NCBI RefSeq assembly: GCF_026072635.1 | Contig: NZ_AP023081.1 | Location: forward strand, 1,086,501-1,150,500 | Length of the DNA stretch: 64,000 nucleotides | Reading direction: 5' to 3' | Source of the DNA: Pseudomonas solani | GTDB lineage: Bacteria; Pseudomonadota; Gammaproteobacteria; Pseudomonadales; Pseudomonadaceae | Shown here: positions 33,284-40,632 of the stretch, piece by piece | Layout of the letters: each line of letters starts with the position of its first letter | How positions within the stretch are numbered: position 1 is the stretch's first letter | Position numbers and translations under genes: made by a program | Notes under the pieces: model-generated | Database searches by the model: none | Seen by the model: the letters and a program-made list of their open reading frames with translations, nothing else | Told to the model about the DNA's origin: nothing

Positions 33284-34234
33284 TCAGGTGTCCAGGTGCC
33301 CCGCAAGGAACTGCGCCAGACGCCGCTGCATCGAGCGACCGTCGCTGCCCAGGCAGGCGACGGGCGAGCCATCGAGGCTGTCTCCCAGGAGGTCCGCCGC
33401 CTCACCGGCCAGGGCCAGGGGGCAATCGAGGGTCAGGGCGAGACGTGACAGGCGGCTGGCCGCATCGTCCTGCGGCGGGTGGTTGGAGAACAGCACCAGC
33501 GCCTGGGGCCGCATCTTCTCGCAGACCAGCGCCAGCTCCTGGAGGGGTTGCTCGAGCCCCAGGACGCTGACTGCCACCTCATCGCTGCCCATCAGCAGGC
33601 CGGCCACCAGCAGCTCCAGCTCACGGCATTCGCCGGGAATGGGGGCCAGCAGCACACGGTCACCCGCGAGATTGCGCGCCAGCTGCAGCCGCTGCAGCAC
33701 CCGCGCGCGCAGGAAGGCGTCGAGGAAGGCCCATTCGCTGGCCGCCCCGTATTCGTCCTGACGCAGCAACAGGTCGCGCCACACCGGCATCAGGACATCC
33801 TGGAACGCCACCGGGACCGGGTAGGTGGAGAACACCTGGCCGTAGAGACGTTCCACGCCTGCTTCGTCGAAGCTCGCCAGGACCCGGCGCAGCTGCGCCT
33901 GGAGCTCGACCCACTCGGCGCTCGCCACGCCCTGGTAGGCCGGCACCGCCGGTGCCTTGGCCTGGGCGCTGCGGGCCAGGATGGTGCCCACCTTGCTCAC
34001 CGCCACGCCGCGATCCATCCAGGCGAGGATGTTGCGCACCGCCTCGATGTCGGCGAAGGAATAGAGGCGATGGCCGCTGTCGGTGCGGGTCGGCTTGATC
34101 AGGCCATAGCGTCGCTCCCACGCACGCAGGGTGACCGGGTTGACGCCAGTGAGGCGGGAAACCTCGCGGATGGGGAACAGTTCTTCCTGCTGCATGGCGA
34201 TATCGGCCTGAGGGGCGGCGGCGGGTTCGATCAT
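33284..34234 (-). CDS. MerR family regulator of the LitR/CarH type (class II-like, no cobalamin ligand motif)
   Basis: A 316-residue regulator: MerR winged helix (about 18-85; LFPIREVSRLTGVNPVTLRAWERRYGLIKPTRTDSGHRLYS), a helical domain (about 100-190; WVELQAQLRRVLASFD...), and a Rossmann-like C-terminal domain (about 200-300) as in B12-dependent LitR/CarH. The cobalamin signature (GExH and a later DxHxxG) is not seen; the matching position reads PGECRELELLVAGL. This fits class II LitR proteins, which depend on a LOV partner. Start: ATG 34234 is used; ATG 34195 is an alternative. From memory, P. putida PplR proteins are the closest named relatives. Confidence 0.82.
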   Translation of the reverse strand: MIEPAAAPQADIAMQQEELFPIREVSRLTGVNPVTLRAWERRYGLIKPTRTDSGHRLYSFADIEAVRNILAWMDRGVAVSKVGTILARSAQAKAPAVPAYQGVASAEWVELQAQLRRVLASFDEAGVERLYGQVFSTYPVPVAFQDVLMPVWRDLLLRQDEYGAASEWAFLDAFLRARVLQRLQLARNLAGDRVLLAPIPGECRELELLVAGLLMGSDEVAVSVLGLEQPLQELALVCEKMRPQALVLFSNHPPQDDAASRLSRLALTLDCPLALAGEAADLLGDSLDGSPVACLGSDGRSMQRRLAQFLAGHLDT

Positions 34235-34505
34235 GATCGGCTGCGATGGATGGACGATGCGCCTGAGTTTAACCCAGCACGGGCCTCGCGCTCGAATGCA
34301 TGTCTGACGGGCGGGCGCACCTGCCTGGTGCAACGGGCGACGCCAGCGACCGGCTGTCCGCCTGCAACCCGCGAGGAGACGTACCCCTGGAGATTTTTGG
34401 CGAATCCGGAATAATCCTTGCCTCTTCGAATACGCAGCCCATCACCCCGGGCTGCGTTTCGCGCCCCGCCTACCCGGCCGGGTGCCCGTTCAGTGGAGAT
34501 ACACG

Positions 34506-35075
34506 ATGTCTGCCGACCCCGTCACCCTTATGGTGGCGCGCCGCGTTTCCCGCGAGCGCTATTCCGATTTCATGGCCTGGCTGCGCGAAGGCGAGCAACT
34601 GGCTGCCGACTTCCCCGGCTACCTCGGCTCAGGCGTGCTCGCGCCGCCTCCCGAAGACGACGAATTCCAGATGATCTTCCGCTTTGCGGACGAGTCGACC
34701 CTGTCGGCCTGGGAGCACTCCGCTTCGCGCCGCGCCTGGCTGGAGCGCGGCGCCGGCCTCTTCGAGCAGCCCCATGAACACCGCGCCCTGGGCCTGGACG
34801 CCTGGTTCGGCAGTGCCGATCGCCGCCCGCCACGCTGGAAGCAGAGCGTGGCCATCTGGCTGGCGTTCTTCCCGGTGTCGCTGGGTTTCAACCTGTGCTT
34901 CGGTCCCTGGCTGGCCGACCTGCCGCTGGTCCTGCGCATCCTCCTCAGCACCCTGGCGCTGACGCCGCTGATGACCTATTGGTTCATCCCGTTGTCCACC
35001 CGCCTGCTGGCCCTCTGGCTCAACGCACCAGCACCCCGCGCCCGCCGCCCAGGCGCCACCGCTCCCTCGCGATAA
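34506..35075 (+). CDS. antibiotic biosynthesis monooxygenase (ABM) domain protein with C-terminal membrane helices
   Basis: A 189-residue protein: ABM/dimeric ferredoxin-like domain at about 5-100 (VTLMVARRVSRERYSDFMAWLREGEQLAADFPGYLGSGVLAPP; FRFADESTLSAWEHSASRRAWL) and two hydrophobic helices (about 118-138 and 145-168) before a basic tail. ABM domains are small cofactor-free or flavin/haem-handling folds, here tethered to the membrane. Activity is unknown. ATG 34506 follows GGAGA. It lies between the MerR gene and the TTGTACA operators, and may belong to the light-responsive set. Confidence 0.8.
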   Translation: MSADPVTLMVARRVSRERYSDFMAWLREGEQLAADFPGYLGSGVLAPPPEDDEFQMIFRFADESTLSAWEHSASRRAWLERGAGLFEQPHEHRALGLDAWFGSADRRPPRWKQSVAIWLAFFPVSLGFNLCFGPWLADLPLVLRILLSTLALTPLMTYWFIPLSTRLLALWLNAPAPRARRPGATAPSR

Positions 35076-35084
35076 CGTCACAAA

Positions 35085-35113
35085 GGTTGTACAGGCGCGA
35101 CACCTGTACAACC
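35085..35113. promoter_or_regulatory. perfect inverted repeat containing TTGTACA
   Basis: GGTTGTACAGG (35085-35095), 7-bp spacer, CCTGTACAACC (35103-35113): 11-bp perfect arms. No T-run follows, so it is more likely an operator than a terminator. Candidate binding site of the LitR-like regulator. Confidence 0.65.
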
Positions 35114-35204
35114 ACGAAACGCGCCCGACGCCTCTATAACCCCACATAAATCAAGGCCTTGACTGAAATCTCAGTCGGAATTCGCATTTTTGCGGCGCCA
35201 ACAA

Positions 35205-35232
35205 TTGTACAAATACGGGCATCTGGTATAAG
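35205..35232 (+). promoter_or_regulatory. folM operon promoter overlapped by a TTGTACAA site
   Basis: TTGTAC (35205-35210) as -35 and TATAAG (35227-35232) as -10, spaced 16 bp, about 50 bp before folM. The TTGTACAA operator-like octamer (35205-35212) overlaps the -35, so binding there would block or remodel the promoter. Confidence 0.65.
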
Positions 35233-35281
35233 TTTTCAGCATTCCGCCCCACCCCGGGCATCGTCCTGCCTCGAGGCCCCC

Positions 35282-35992
35282 ATGAGCCCTTCGGCCGCTC
35301 CCATCCTGATCACCGGTGCCAGCCAGCGCGTGGGCCTGCATTGCGCCGAGCGCCTGCTGGACGACGGCCAGCCGGTGATCATCAGCTACCGCACCGAGCG
35401 CGACGGCGTGCACCGCCTGCGTGAGCGCGGGGCCTGCGTGATCGCGGCGGACTTCTCGGACGAAGCCGGGATCCTCGCCTTCATCGAACGTCTCAAGGCC
35501 GCCACCCCGCACCTGCGGGCCATCGTGCACAACGCCTCCGACTGGCTCACCGAAGCCCCCGGCCACGAAGCCGAGGCCTTCCAGCGGATGTTCAGCGTGC
35601 ACATGCTGGCGCCCTACCTGATCAACCTGCATGCCGAAGCGCTGCTGCGCCACGGCGGCCCGGCCGACATCGTCCACATCAGCGACGACGTGGCGCGCAA
35701 GGGCAGCGAGAAGCGCATCGCCTACTGCGCCAGCAAGGCCGGGCTGGACAACCTCACCCTCTCCTTCGCCGCGCGCTACGCCCCGGCCATCAAGGTCAAC
35801 GGCATCGCCCCGGCGCTGGTGATGTTCAACGACAACGACGACGCGGCGTACCGCGAGAAGACCCTGGCCAAATCCGCGCTGGGCATCGAGCCGGGCGCCG
35901 AGGTGGTCTACCAGGGCCTGCGCTACCTGCTGGACAACCCCTACGTCACCGGCACCACCCTGACACTGAACGGTGGCCGTCACCTCAAGTGA
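35282..35992 (+). CDS. folM: FolM-type dihydromonapterin/dihydrofolate reductase (SDR)
   Basis: A 236-residue SDR with the FolM/pteridine-reductase cofactor loop: ILITGASQRVGLHCAERLL (8-26), where QRVG replaces the usual SDR GIG motif. Later DWL follows NAS, and the catalytic Tyr-x3-Lys is YCASKAGLDNLT. FolM reduces dihydromonapterin and, weakly, dihydrofolate. It is followed within 25 bp by folE and then folX, the genes that make the monapterin precursor, which strongly supports the assignment. ATG 35282 is taken; the preceding GAGGCCCC is a usable ribosome site. Confidence 0.88.
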   Translation: MSPSAAPILITGASQRVGLHCAERLLDDGQPVIISYRTERDGVHRLRERGACVIAADFSDEAGILAFIERLKAATPHLRAIVHNASDWLTEAPGHEAEAFQRMFSVHMLAPYLINLHAEALLRHGGPADIVHISDDVARKGSEKRIAYCASKAGLDNLTLSFAARYAPAIKVNGIAPALVMFNDNDDAAYREKTLAKSALGIEPGAEVVYQGLRYLLDNPYVTGTTLTLNGGRHLK

Positions 35993-36014
35993 GGCGGCCG
36001 CGAGGAAACCATCG

Positions 36015-36575
36015 ATGAGCGAACAACTGCCCCACCATTACCGGGAAATCCTTCTCGGCCTGGGCGAAGACCCGCAGCGCGAAGGCCTGCTGGACACCCC
36101 CAAGCGCGCCGCCAAGGCCATGCGCTACCTGTGCCACGGCTACGAGCAATCGCTGGACGAGATCGTCAACGGTGCGCTGTTCGCGTCCGACAACGACGAG
36201 ATGGTCATCGTGCGGGACATCGAGCTCTATTCCCTCTGCGAGCACCACCTGCTGCCCTTCATCGGCAAGGCCCATGTGGCGTACATTCCCACCGGCAAGG
36301 TGCTGGGGCTGTCCAAGGTGGCGCGCATCGTCGACATGTTCGCGCGGCGCCTGCAGATCCAGGAGAACCTCACCCGGCAGATCGCCGAGGCGATCCAGAG
36401 CGTGACCGGCGCCGCCGGCGTCGCCGTGGTCATCGAGGCCCAGCACATGTGCATGATGATGCGTGGCGTGGAGAAGCAGAACTCGCAGATGCTCACCTCG
36501 GTGATGCTCGGCGCCTTCCGCGAGAGCTCGACCACCCGCCACGAATTCCTGCAACTGATTGGACGGAGCAAGTAA
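36015..36575 (+). CDS. folE: GTP cyclohydrolase I
   Basis: A 186-residue GTP cyclohydrolase I: zinc ligands in SLCEHHLLPF (about 73-82) and QAQHMCMMMRGV (Cys about 145), plus GLSKVARIVDMFARRLQIQENLTRQI and the C-terminal TRHEFLQLI. It converts GTP to dihydroneopterin triphosphate, first step of pterin and folate synthesis. It is the middle gene of folM-folE-folX; the set makes tetrahydromonapterin. A light-controlled role is inferred from the TTGTACA promoter site upstream. Confidence 0.93.
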   Translation: MSEQLPHHYREILLGLGEDPQREGLLDTPKRAAKAMRYLCHGYEQSLDEIVNGALFASDNDEMVIVRDIELYSLCEHHLLPFIGKAHVAYIPTGKVLGLSKVARIVDMFARRLQIQENLTRQIAEAIQSVTGAAGVAVVIEAQHMCMMMRGVEKQNSQMLTSVMLGAFRESSTTRHEFLQLIGRSK

Positions 36576-36577
36576 CA

Positions 36578-36949
36578 ATGCCGCGACTGGAGCCCGGAAT
36601 GGCGCGAATCCGCGTCAAGGACCTGCGCCTGCGCACCTTCATCGGGATCAAGGAAGAAGAGATCCTCAACAAGCAGGACGTGCTGATCAACCTGACCATC
36701 CTCTACCCCGCCGTGGAGGCCGTGGAAGGCAACGACATCGAGCACGCGCTGAACTACCGCACCATCACCAAGGCAATCATCCGCCACGTCGAAGAGAACC
36801 GCTTCGCCCTGCTGGAGCGCCTGACCCAGGAGATTCTCGACCTGGTCATGGCCAACCCCAGCGTGCGCTACGCCGAAGTGGAAGTGGACAAGCCCCACGC
36901 CCTGCGTTTCGCCGAATCGGTGTCCATCACCCTCGCCGGCCACCGCTGA
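36578..36949 (+). CDS. folX: dihydroneopterin triphosphate 2'-epimerase
   Basis: A 123-residue FolB/FolX-fold protein: RIRVKDLRLRTFIGIKEEEILNKQDVLINLTILY (9-42), LNYRTITKAIIRHVEENRFALLERLTQEI, and a late Glu/Lys active-site region (YAEVEVDKPHALRFAESVSI). Context next to folE and folM identifies it as FolX rather than the aldolase FolB. The start at 36578 follows GGACGGAGC, only 2 bp after folE; ATG 36599 is less likely. Confidence 0.88.
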   Translation: MPRLEPGMARIRVKDLRLRTFIGIKEEEILNKQDVLINLTILYPAVEAVEGNDIEHALNYRTITKAIIRHVEENRFALLERLTQEILDLVMANPSVRYAEVEVDKPHALRFAESVSITLAGHR

Positions 36950-37049
36950 CAGAACCCGTGATGCCCGGCCACTCGCCGGGCATTGCCGCCGCCGGGAGCC
37001 GCTCATATCATCCCGACGCCCCGCCATCCCGAGCCCAGGAGAACCTGCG

Positions 37050-37343
37050 ATGAACGAGCAAGAACGCCTCGAACTCGAAGCCGCCGCCTTCCGCCAATTG
37101 GTCCAGCACCTGCGCAGCCGCCCGGACGTGCAGAACATCGACCTGATGAACCTCGCCGGCTTCTGCCGCAACTGCCTGTCCAAGTGGTACAAGGCCGCCG
37201 CCGACGACCTCGGTGTCGAGGTCACCCCGGACCGGGCCCGCGAAGAGATCTACGGCATGCCCTATGCCGAGTGGAAAACCAAGTACCAGAAAGAAGCCAG
37301 TGCCGAGCAGCAAGCGGCCTTCAACAAAGCGAACAAAGAATGA
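37050..37343 (+). CDS. DUF1244 family protein
   Basis: A 97-residue protein matching DUF1244: AAAFRQLVQHLRSRPDVQNIDLMNLAGFCRNCLSKWYKAAAD (about 11-52), with CRNCL a possible metal or structural motif, and REEIYGMPYAEWKTKYQ. The family is a small helical protein common in proteobacteria, function unknown. ATG 37050 follows CAGGAG. The next gene starts inside its stop codon. Confidence 0.85.
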   Translation: MNEQERLELEAAAFRQLVQHLRSRPDVQNIDLMNLAGFCRNCLSKWYKAAADDLGVEVTPDRAREEIYGMPYAEWKTKYQKEASAEQQAAFNKANKE

Positions 37344-37678
37344 CCCTGATCGATTTCCGCGCCCGCCTGCGTAGTGGCCAGCACGCCTTCGCCGACACCC
37401 TGGCGTTCATCGCCGAGGGCTACGACTACCAGCCCACCGCCTTCGTCAACGGCAAGGTGGAGAACGCCGCCGGCCAGAACGAGGGCTCCTGCAAGACCCT
37501 CGGCCTGGTCCTGCTCGAAGGCCTGGGCCTGGACGAAGCGCTGCTGGCCTTCGGCGAGCACTACCGCGCGGTGCTCGCGACCCCGGAAGGCAGTGACCAC
37601 GGCAACATCCGCGCCCTGATGGAAACCGGCCTGGCCGGTGTGCGCCTCGACGGCGAACCGCTCAAACGCAAGGCCTGA
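37340..37678 (+). CDS. HopJ type III effector family protein
   Basis: A 112-residue protein with the HopJ family pattern: FRARLRSGQHAFADTLAFIAEGYDYQPTAFVNGKVENAAGQNEGSCKTLGLVLLEGLGLDEALLAFGEHYRAVLATPEGSDHGNIRALM. The name comes from P. syringae HopJ, but the family is widespread in bacteria without type III secretion and its function is not established. No secretion genes are in the window. Its ATG overlaps the DUF1244 stop by 4 bp (ATGA), so the two are one translational unit at the end of the fol operon. Confidence 0.85.
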   Translation: MTLIDFRARLRSGQHAFADTLAFIAEGYDYQPTAFVNGKVENAAGQNEGSCKTLGLVLLEGLGLDEALLAFGEHYRAVLATPEGSDHGNIRALMETGLAGVRLDGEPLKRKA

Positions 37679-37848
37679 GGCGGGTCGGAACGGCGCTCGC
37701 AGCGCCGTTCATCTGTCAGAAAAGGCTGACATACGTCACAAAGGGAACAACGTATCCTGCGCGACGTAACGGGAACACCAGGGACGGTGTCCTACGCATA
37801 TACGCCCGTTGTGCGTGCCCCTTCCCGTGCAGTTTCGGAGTCGCATGG

Positions 37849-38451
37849 ATGCAACAGACCCTCGTGTGGAAACCCTGGACCAACCCCGGCATCGAGAACC
37901 TGCGCCTGCATATCGATGCCGCGGGCATTCATGCCAGCAGCCATTTGATGCTGAGCGCCGGCGGGCAGAGTTTCGCCGCCACCTACGTGCTCGACTACGA
38001 CCCCTGCTGGCGCTTCCGCAGCCTGTGGATAAAGGTCGACAACCACGGCCAGAGCAGCCTGCGCCTGCAGCGCGACATCCGTGGCCAGTGGCGCCTGGAC
38101 GGCCAGCCGCGCGGCGACCTCGACGCCTGCCAGCAGGTGCTGCTCTCCGCCAGCCCCTTCACCCACACACCGATCCTGCAGCGCAGCGCCCTCGAATGCG
38201 GCCAGAGCGAAGAGCTCCAGGTCGCCTTCATCGACCTGCCCAGCCTCGCCGTGCAGGCCCGTGGCCAACGCTATCAATGCCTGCGCCAGCAAGGGGAGCA
38301 GACCCTCTACCGCTGCGAACCCCAGGGCCGCCACAGCAGCGAGCTGGCCCTCGACCGCAACGGCCTGGTGCTCAAGGCCAGCGACCAGTTCCTGCGCCTC
38401 GCCGCCCGCACCCTGACCCTGGACGAGCTGCCCATCAGCACACTGGTGTGA
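37849..38451 (+). CDS. putative glycolipid-binding domain protein
   Basis: A 200-residue beta-rich protein matching the putative glycolipid-binding family (PF06475): LVWKPWTNPGIENLRLHIDAAGIHASSHLML, YVLDYDPCWRFRSLWIKV, RDIRGQWRLDGQPRGDLDACQQVLLSASPFTHTPIL. There is no signal peptide, so it is probably cytoplasmic. Function unproven. The start at 37849 has a modest ribosome site. It ends at a strong bidirectional terminator and faces trxB. Confidence 0.78.
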   Translation: MQQTLVWKPWTNPGIENLRLHIDAAGIHASSHLMLSAGGQSFAATYVLDYDPCWRFRSLWIKVDNHGQSSLRLQRDIRGQWRLDGQPRGDLDACQQVLLSASPFTHTPILQRSALECGQSEELQVAFIDLPSLAVQARGQRYQCLRQQGEQTLYRCEPQGRHSSELALDRNGLVLKASDQFLRLAARTLTLDELPISTLV

Positions 38452-38464
38452 ATCACCCGCCATG

Positions 38465-38492
38465 AAAAAGCCCCGCCGAAGCGGGGCTTTTT
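38465..38492. terminator. bidirectional intrinsic terminator
   Basis: AAAAA-GCCCCGC-CGAA-GCGGGGC-TTTTT between convergent genes; works for the glycolipid-binding gene and for trxB. Confidence 0.9.
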
Positions 38493-38515
38493 GTTCACGT
38501 GGATGACGAGCAACC

Positions 38516-38550
38516 GTAGGCTGGCGCCGAGCGCGGCGAGGCTCAACACC
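38516..38550. repeat. extragenic repeat family R4, partial copy
   Basis: GTAGGCTGGCGCCGAGCGCGGCGAGGCTCAAC resembles the R4 repeat at 44857-44890. Confidence 0.5.
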
Positions 38551-38566
38551 CGGACAGTCTGATTCA

Positions 38567-39514
38567 TCAGGCCTCGTCGAGGTAGCGCTCCACATCCAGC
38601 GCCGCCATGCAGCCGGCACCGGCCGAGGTGATGGCCTGGCGGTACACGTGGTCGGCCACGTCGCCCGCCGCGAACACACCGGGGATGTTGGTGGCGGTGG
38701 CGTTGCCGTCACGGCCGCCGTTGACCACCAGGTAGCCGTCGCGCAGGGTCAGCTGGCCCTCGAACAGCGAAGTGTTGGGCGTATGGCCGATGGCGACGAA
38801 CAGCCCGTCCACCTTCAGCTCATCGGCGCTGCCGTCGTGGTTGCGCAGGCGCACGCCGGTCACGCCCATGTCGTCGCCCAGCACCTCATCCACCTGGGCG
38901 TTGAGCTTGAGCACGATGCGGCCCTCGGCGATGCGCGCCTTGAGCTTGTCCTGAAGGATCTTCTCGGCGCGGAAGGTCTCGCGGCGGTGCACCAGGGTCA
39001 CCTTGCTGGCGATATTGGCCAGGTACAGCGCCTCTTCCACGGCGGTGTTGCCGCCGCCCACCACCGCCACTTCGCGGTTGCGGTAGAAGAAGCCGTCGCA
39101 GGTGGCGCAGGCGGACACGCCCTTGCCCATGAAGCGCTCCTCCGAGGGCAGCCCCAGGTAACGGGCGCTGGCGCCGGTGGCGATGATCAGCGCGTCGCAG
39201 GTGTAGGTGCCGCTGTCACCGCGCAGGGTGAAGGGCTTGCCGGCCAGGTCCACGGCATTGATGTGGTCGAAGACGATCTCGGTCTCGAAGCGCTCGGCGT
39301 GCTCCTGCATACGCTGCATCAGCGCCGGGCCGGTGAGGCCATGGGGGTCGCCGGGCCAGTTGTCGACTTCGGTGGTGGTGGTCAGCTGGCCGCCGGCCTG
39401 CATGCCGGTGATCAGCAGCGGCTTGAGGTTGGCGCGCGCGGCATAGACGGCGGCGCTGTAACCGGCGGGGCCGGAGCCGAGGATGATGACCCGTGAATGG
39501 CGCGTGGCGGACAT
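38567..39514 (-). CDS. trxB: thioredoxin reductase
   Basis: A 315-residue low-Mr thioredoxin reductase: FAD motif VIILGSGPAGYSAAVYAARA (9-28), redox-active CATC (136-139), NADPH motif VVGGGNTAVEEALYLA (about 151-166), and late GVFAAGDVADHVYRQAITSAGAGCMAAL. It transfers electrons from NADPH to thioredoxin. ATG 39514 follows GAGG; the frame upstream starts with a GTG (39523) that overlaps this ribosome site. It is divergent from cysZ. Confidence 0.93.
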   Translation of the reverse strand: MSATRHSRVIILGSGPAGYSAAVYAARANLKPLLITGMQAGGQLTTTTEVDNWPGDPHGLTGPALMQRMQEHAERFETEIVFDHINAVDLAGKPFTLRGDSGTYTCDALIIATGASARYLGLPSEERFMGKGVSACATCDGFFYRNREVAVVGGGNTAVEEALYLANIASKVTLVHRRETFRAEKILQDKLKARIAEGRIVLKLNAQVDEVLGDDMGVTGVRLRNHDGSADELKVDGLFVAIGHTPNTSLFEGQLTLRDGYLVVNGGRDGNATATNIPGVFAAGDVADHVYRQAITSAGAGCMAALDVERYLDEA

Positions 39515-39791
39515 GGATGACACCTCGTGAAATAAAAGGAGATCGCTGCGGGCACTTGGGGAAGGCTTTCAGGAATGCAGCGATCTCGCGAACCGGTGGG
39601 GCCGGCCTGGCGACTGCCGGAGCCCCGAAATTGCTGGCAAGGCTACCGAGCGCCCCGGGGGCCGGGAAATGTGTATTCCTTATCCCGACCATAGGGCCGT
39701 CCTATCGCTCGGTGGGAAGCGCGACTCAGGCGCTTTTACCGGTCACGCAAAGCCGGTAAGGTCGCGCCATGTCCACTCTCTGGAGCCCTCG

Positions 39792-40540
39792 ATGCCCGCC
39801 CCCGCCCTGTCCGGCCCGCAATACCTCGGCGAAGGCCTGAAACTCATCCTCAGCCCAGGCCTGCGCCTGTTCGTGCTGCTGCCGCTGACCCTCAACCTGG
39901 TGCTGTTCATCGCCCTGATCGGCTTCGCCATGCAGCAGTTCAGCGGCTGGGTCGAAGCCTTCATGCCCAGCCTGCCGAGCTGGGCGAGCTTTCTCGAATA
40001 CCTGATCTGGCCGCTGTTCGTGATCCTGGTGCTGCTGATGGTGTTCTTCAGCTTCACCATGATCGCCAACATCATCGCCGCGCCCTTCAACGGCTTCCTC
40101 GCCGAGAAGGTGGAAGTGGTGGTGCGTGGCCAGGATGATTTCCCCCCTTCAGCTGGGCCGAACTCACCGCCATGGTGCCGCGCACTGTGGGCCGCGAACT
40201 GCGCAAGCTGGGCTACTTCCTGCCACGGGCCATCGGCCTGCTGATCCTCAGCTTCATCCCCGGGGTGAACCTGGTGGCGACACCGCTGTGGTTCCTTTTC
40301 GGCGTGTGGATGATGGCGGTGCAGTACATCGACTACCCAGCGGACAACCACAAGCTGGGCTGGAACGAAATGCTCGCCTGGCTGCGCGAAAAACGCTGGC
40401 AGAGCCTGGGTTTCGGCGGCTCGGTGTACCTGGCGCTGCTGATCCCCTTCGTCAACATCGTGATGATGCCCGCCGCCGTCGCCGGCGCCACCCTGTTCTG
40501 GGTGCGCGAAGGCGGCGAAAAGGCCCTGCCGCAGGCCTGA
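39792..40540 (+). pseudogene. cysZ: sulfate transporter CysZ family protein, interrupted by a frameshift
   Basis: Two frames make one CysZ-like membrane protein of about 249 residues: LSGPQYLGEGLKLILSPGLRLFVLLPLTLN through VEVVVRGQDDFPP in the first, and AMVPRTVGRELRKLGYFLPRAIGLLILSFIPGVN to the end (40540) in the second. The break is in the C6 run at 40142-40147; one more C restores DDFPPFSWAELTAMVPRT, the family sequence. CysZ helps sulfate uptake for cysteine synthesis. The start at 39792 is preceded by GGAGCC. Divergent from trxB. Confidence 0.88.
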
Positions 40541-40570
40541 ATCCCCCCGCCCCGGCCACTGGCGCCGGGG

Positions 40571-40599
40571 CTGTCACCCAGTCGTCATACAAATTTCAC
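40571..40599 (+). promoter_or_regulatory. triple Pho box before the glycosyltransferase gene
   Basis: CTGTCAC (40571), TCGTCAT (40582) and ATTTCAC (40593) repeat with exact 11-bp period, separated by 4-bp gaps, as in PhoB-binding sites (consensus 7-bp direct repeats near CTGTCAT). A possible -10 (TACATG) follows at 40606-40611. Confidence 0.65.
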
Positions 40600-40632
40600 A
40601 CTGGCTACATGGCGCTGTTCGACACTGCATCC

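Noticed and set aside
35085..35113. Terminator after the ABM-domain gene
   Set aside because: The inverted repeat lacks a T-run and its arms contain TTGTACA found at other promoter-like sites, so an operator reading is better.
37340..37678. HopJ-family gene as a sign of type III secretion
   Set aside because: It is in a housekeeping-type operon with DUF1244, no secretion genes are in view, and the family is widespread in non-pathogens.
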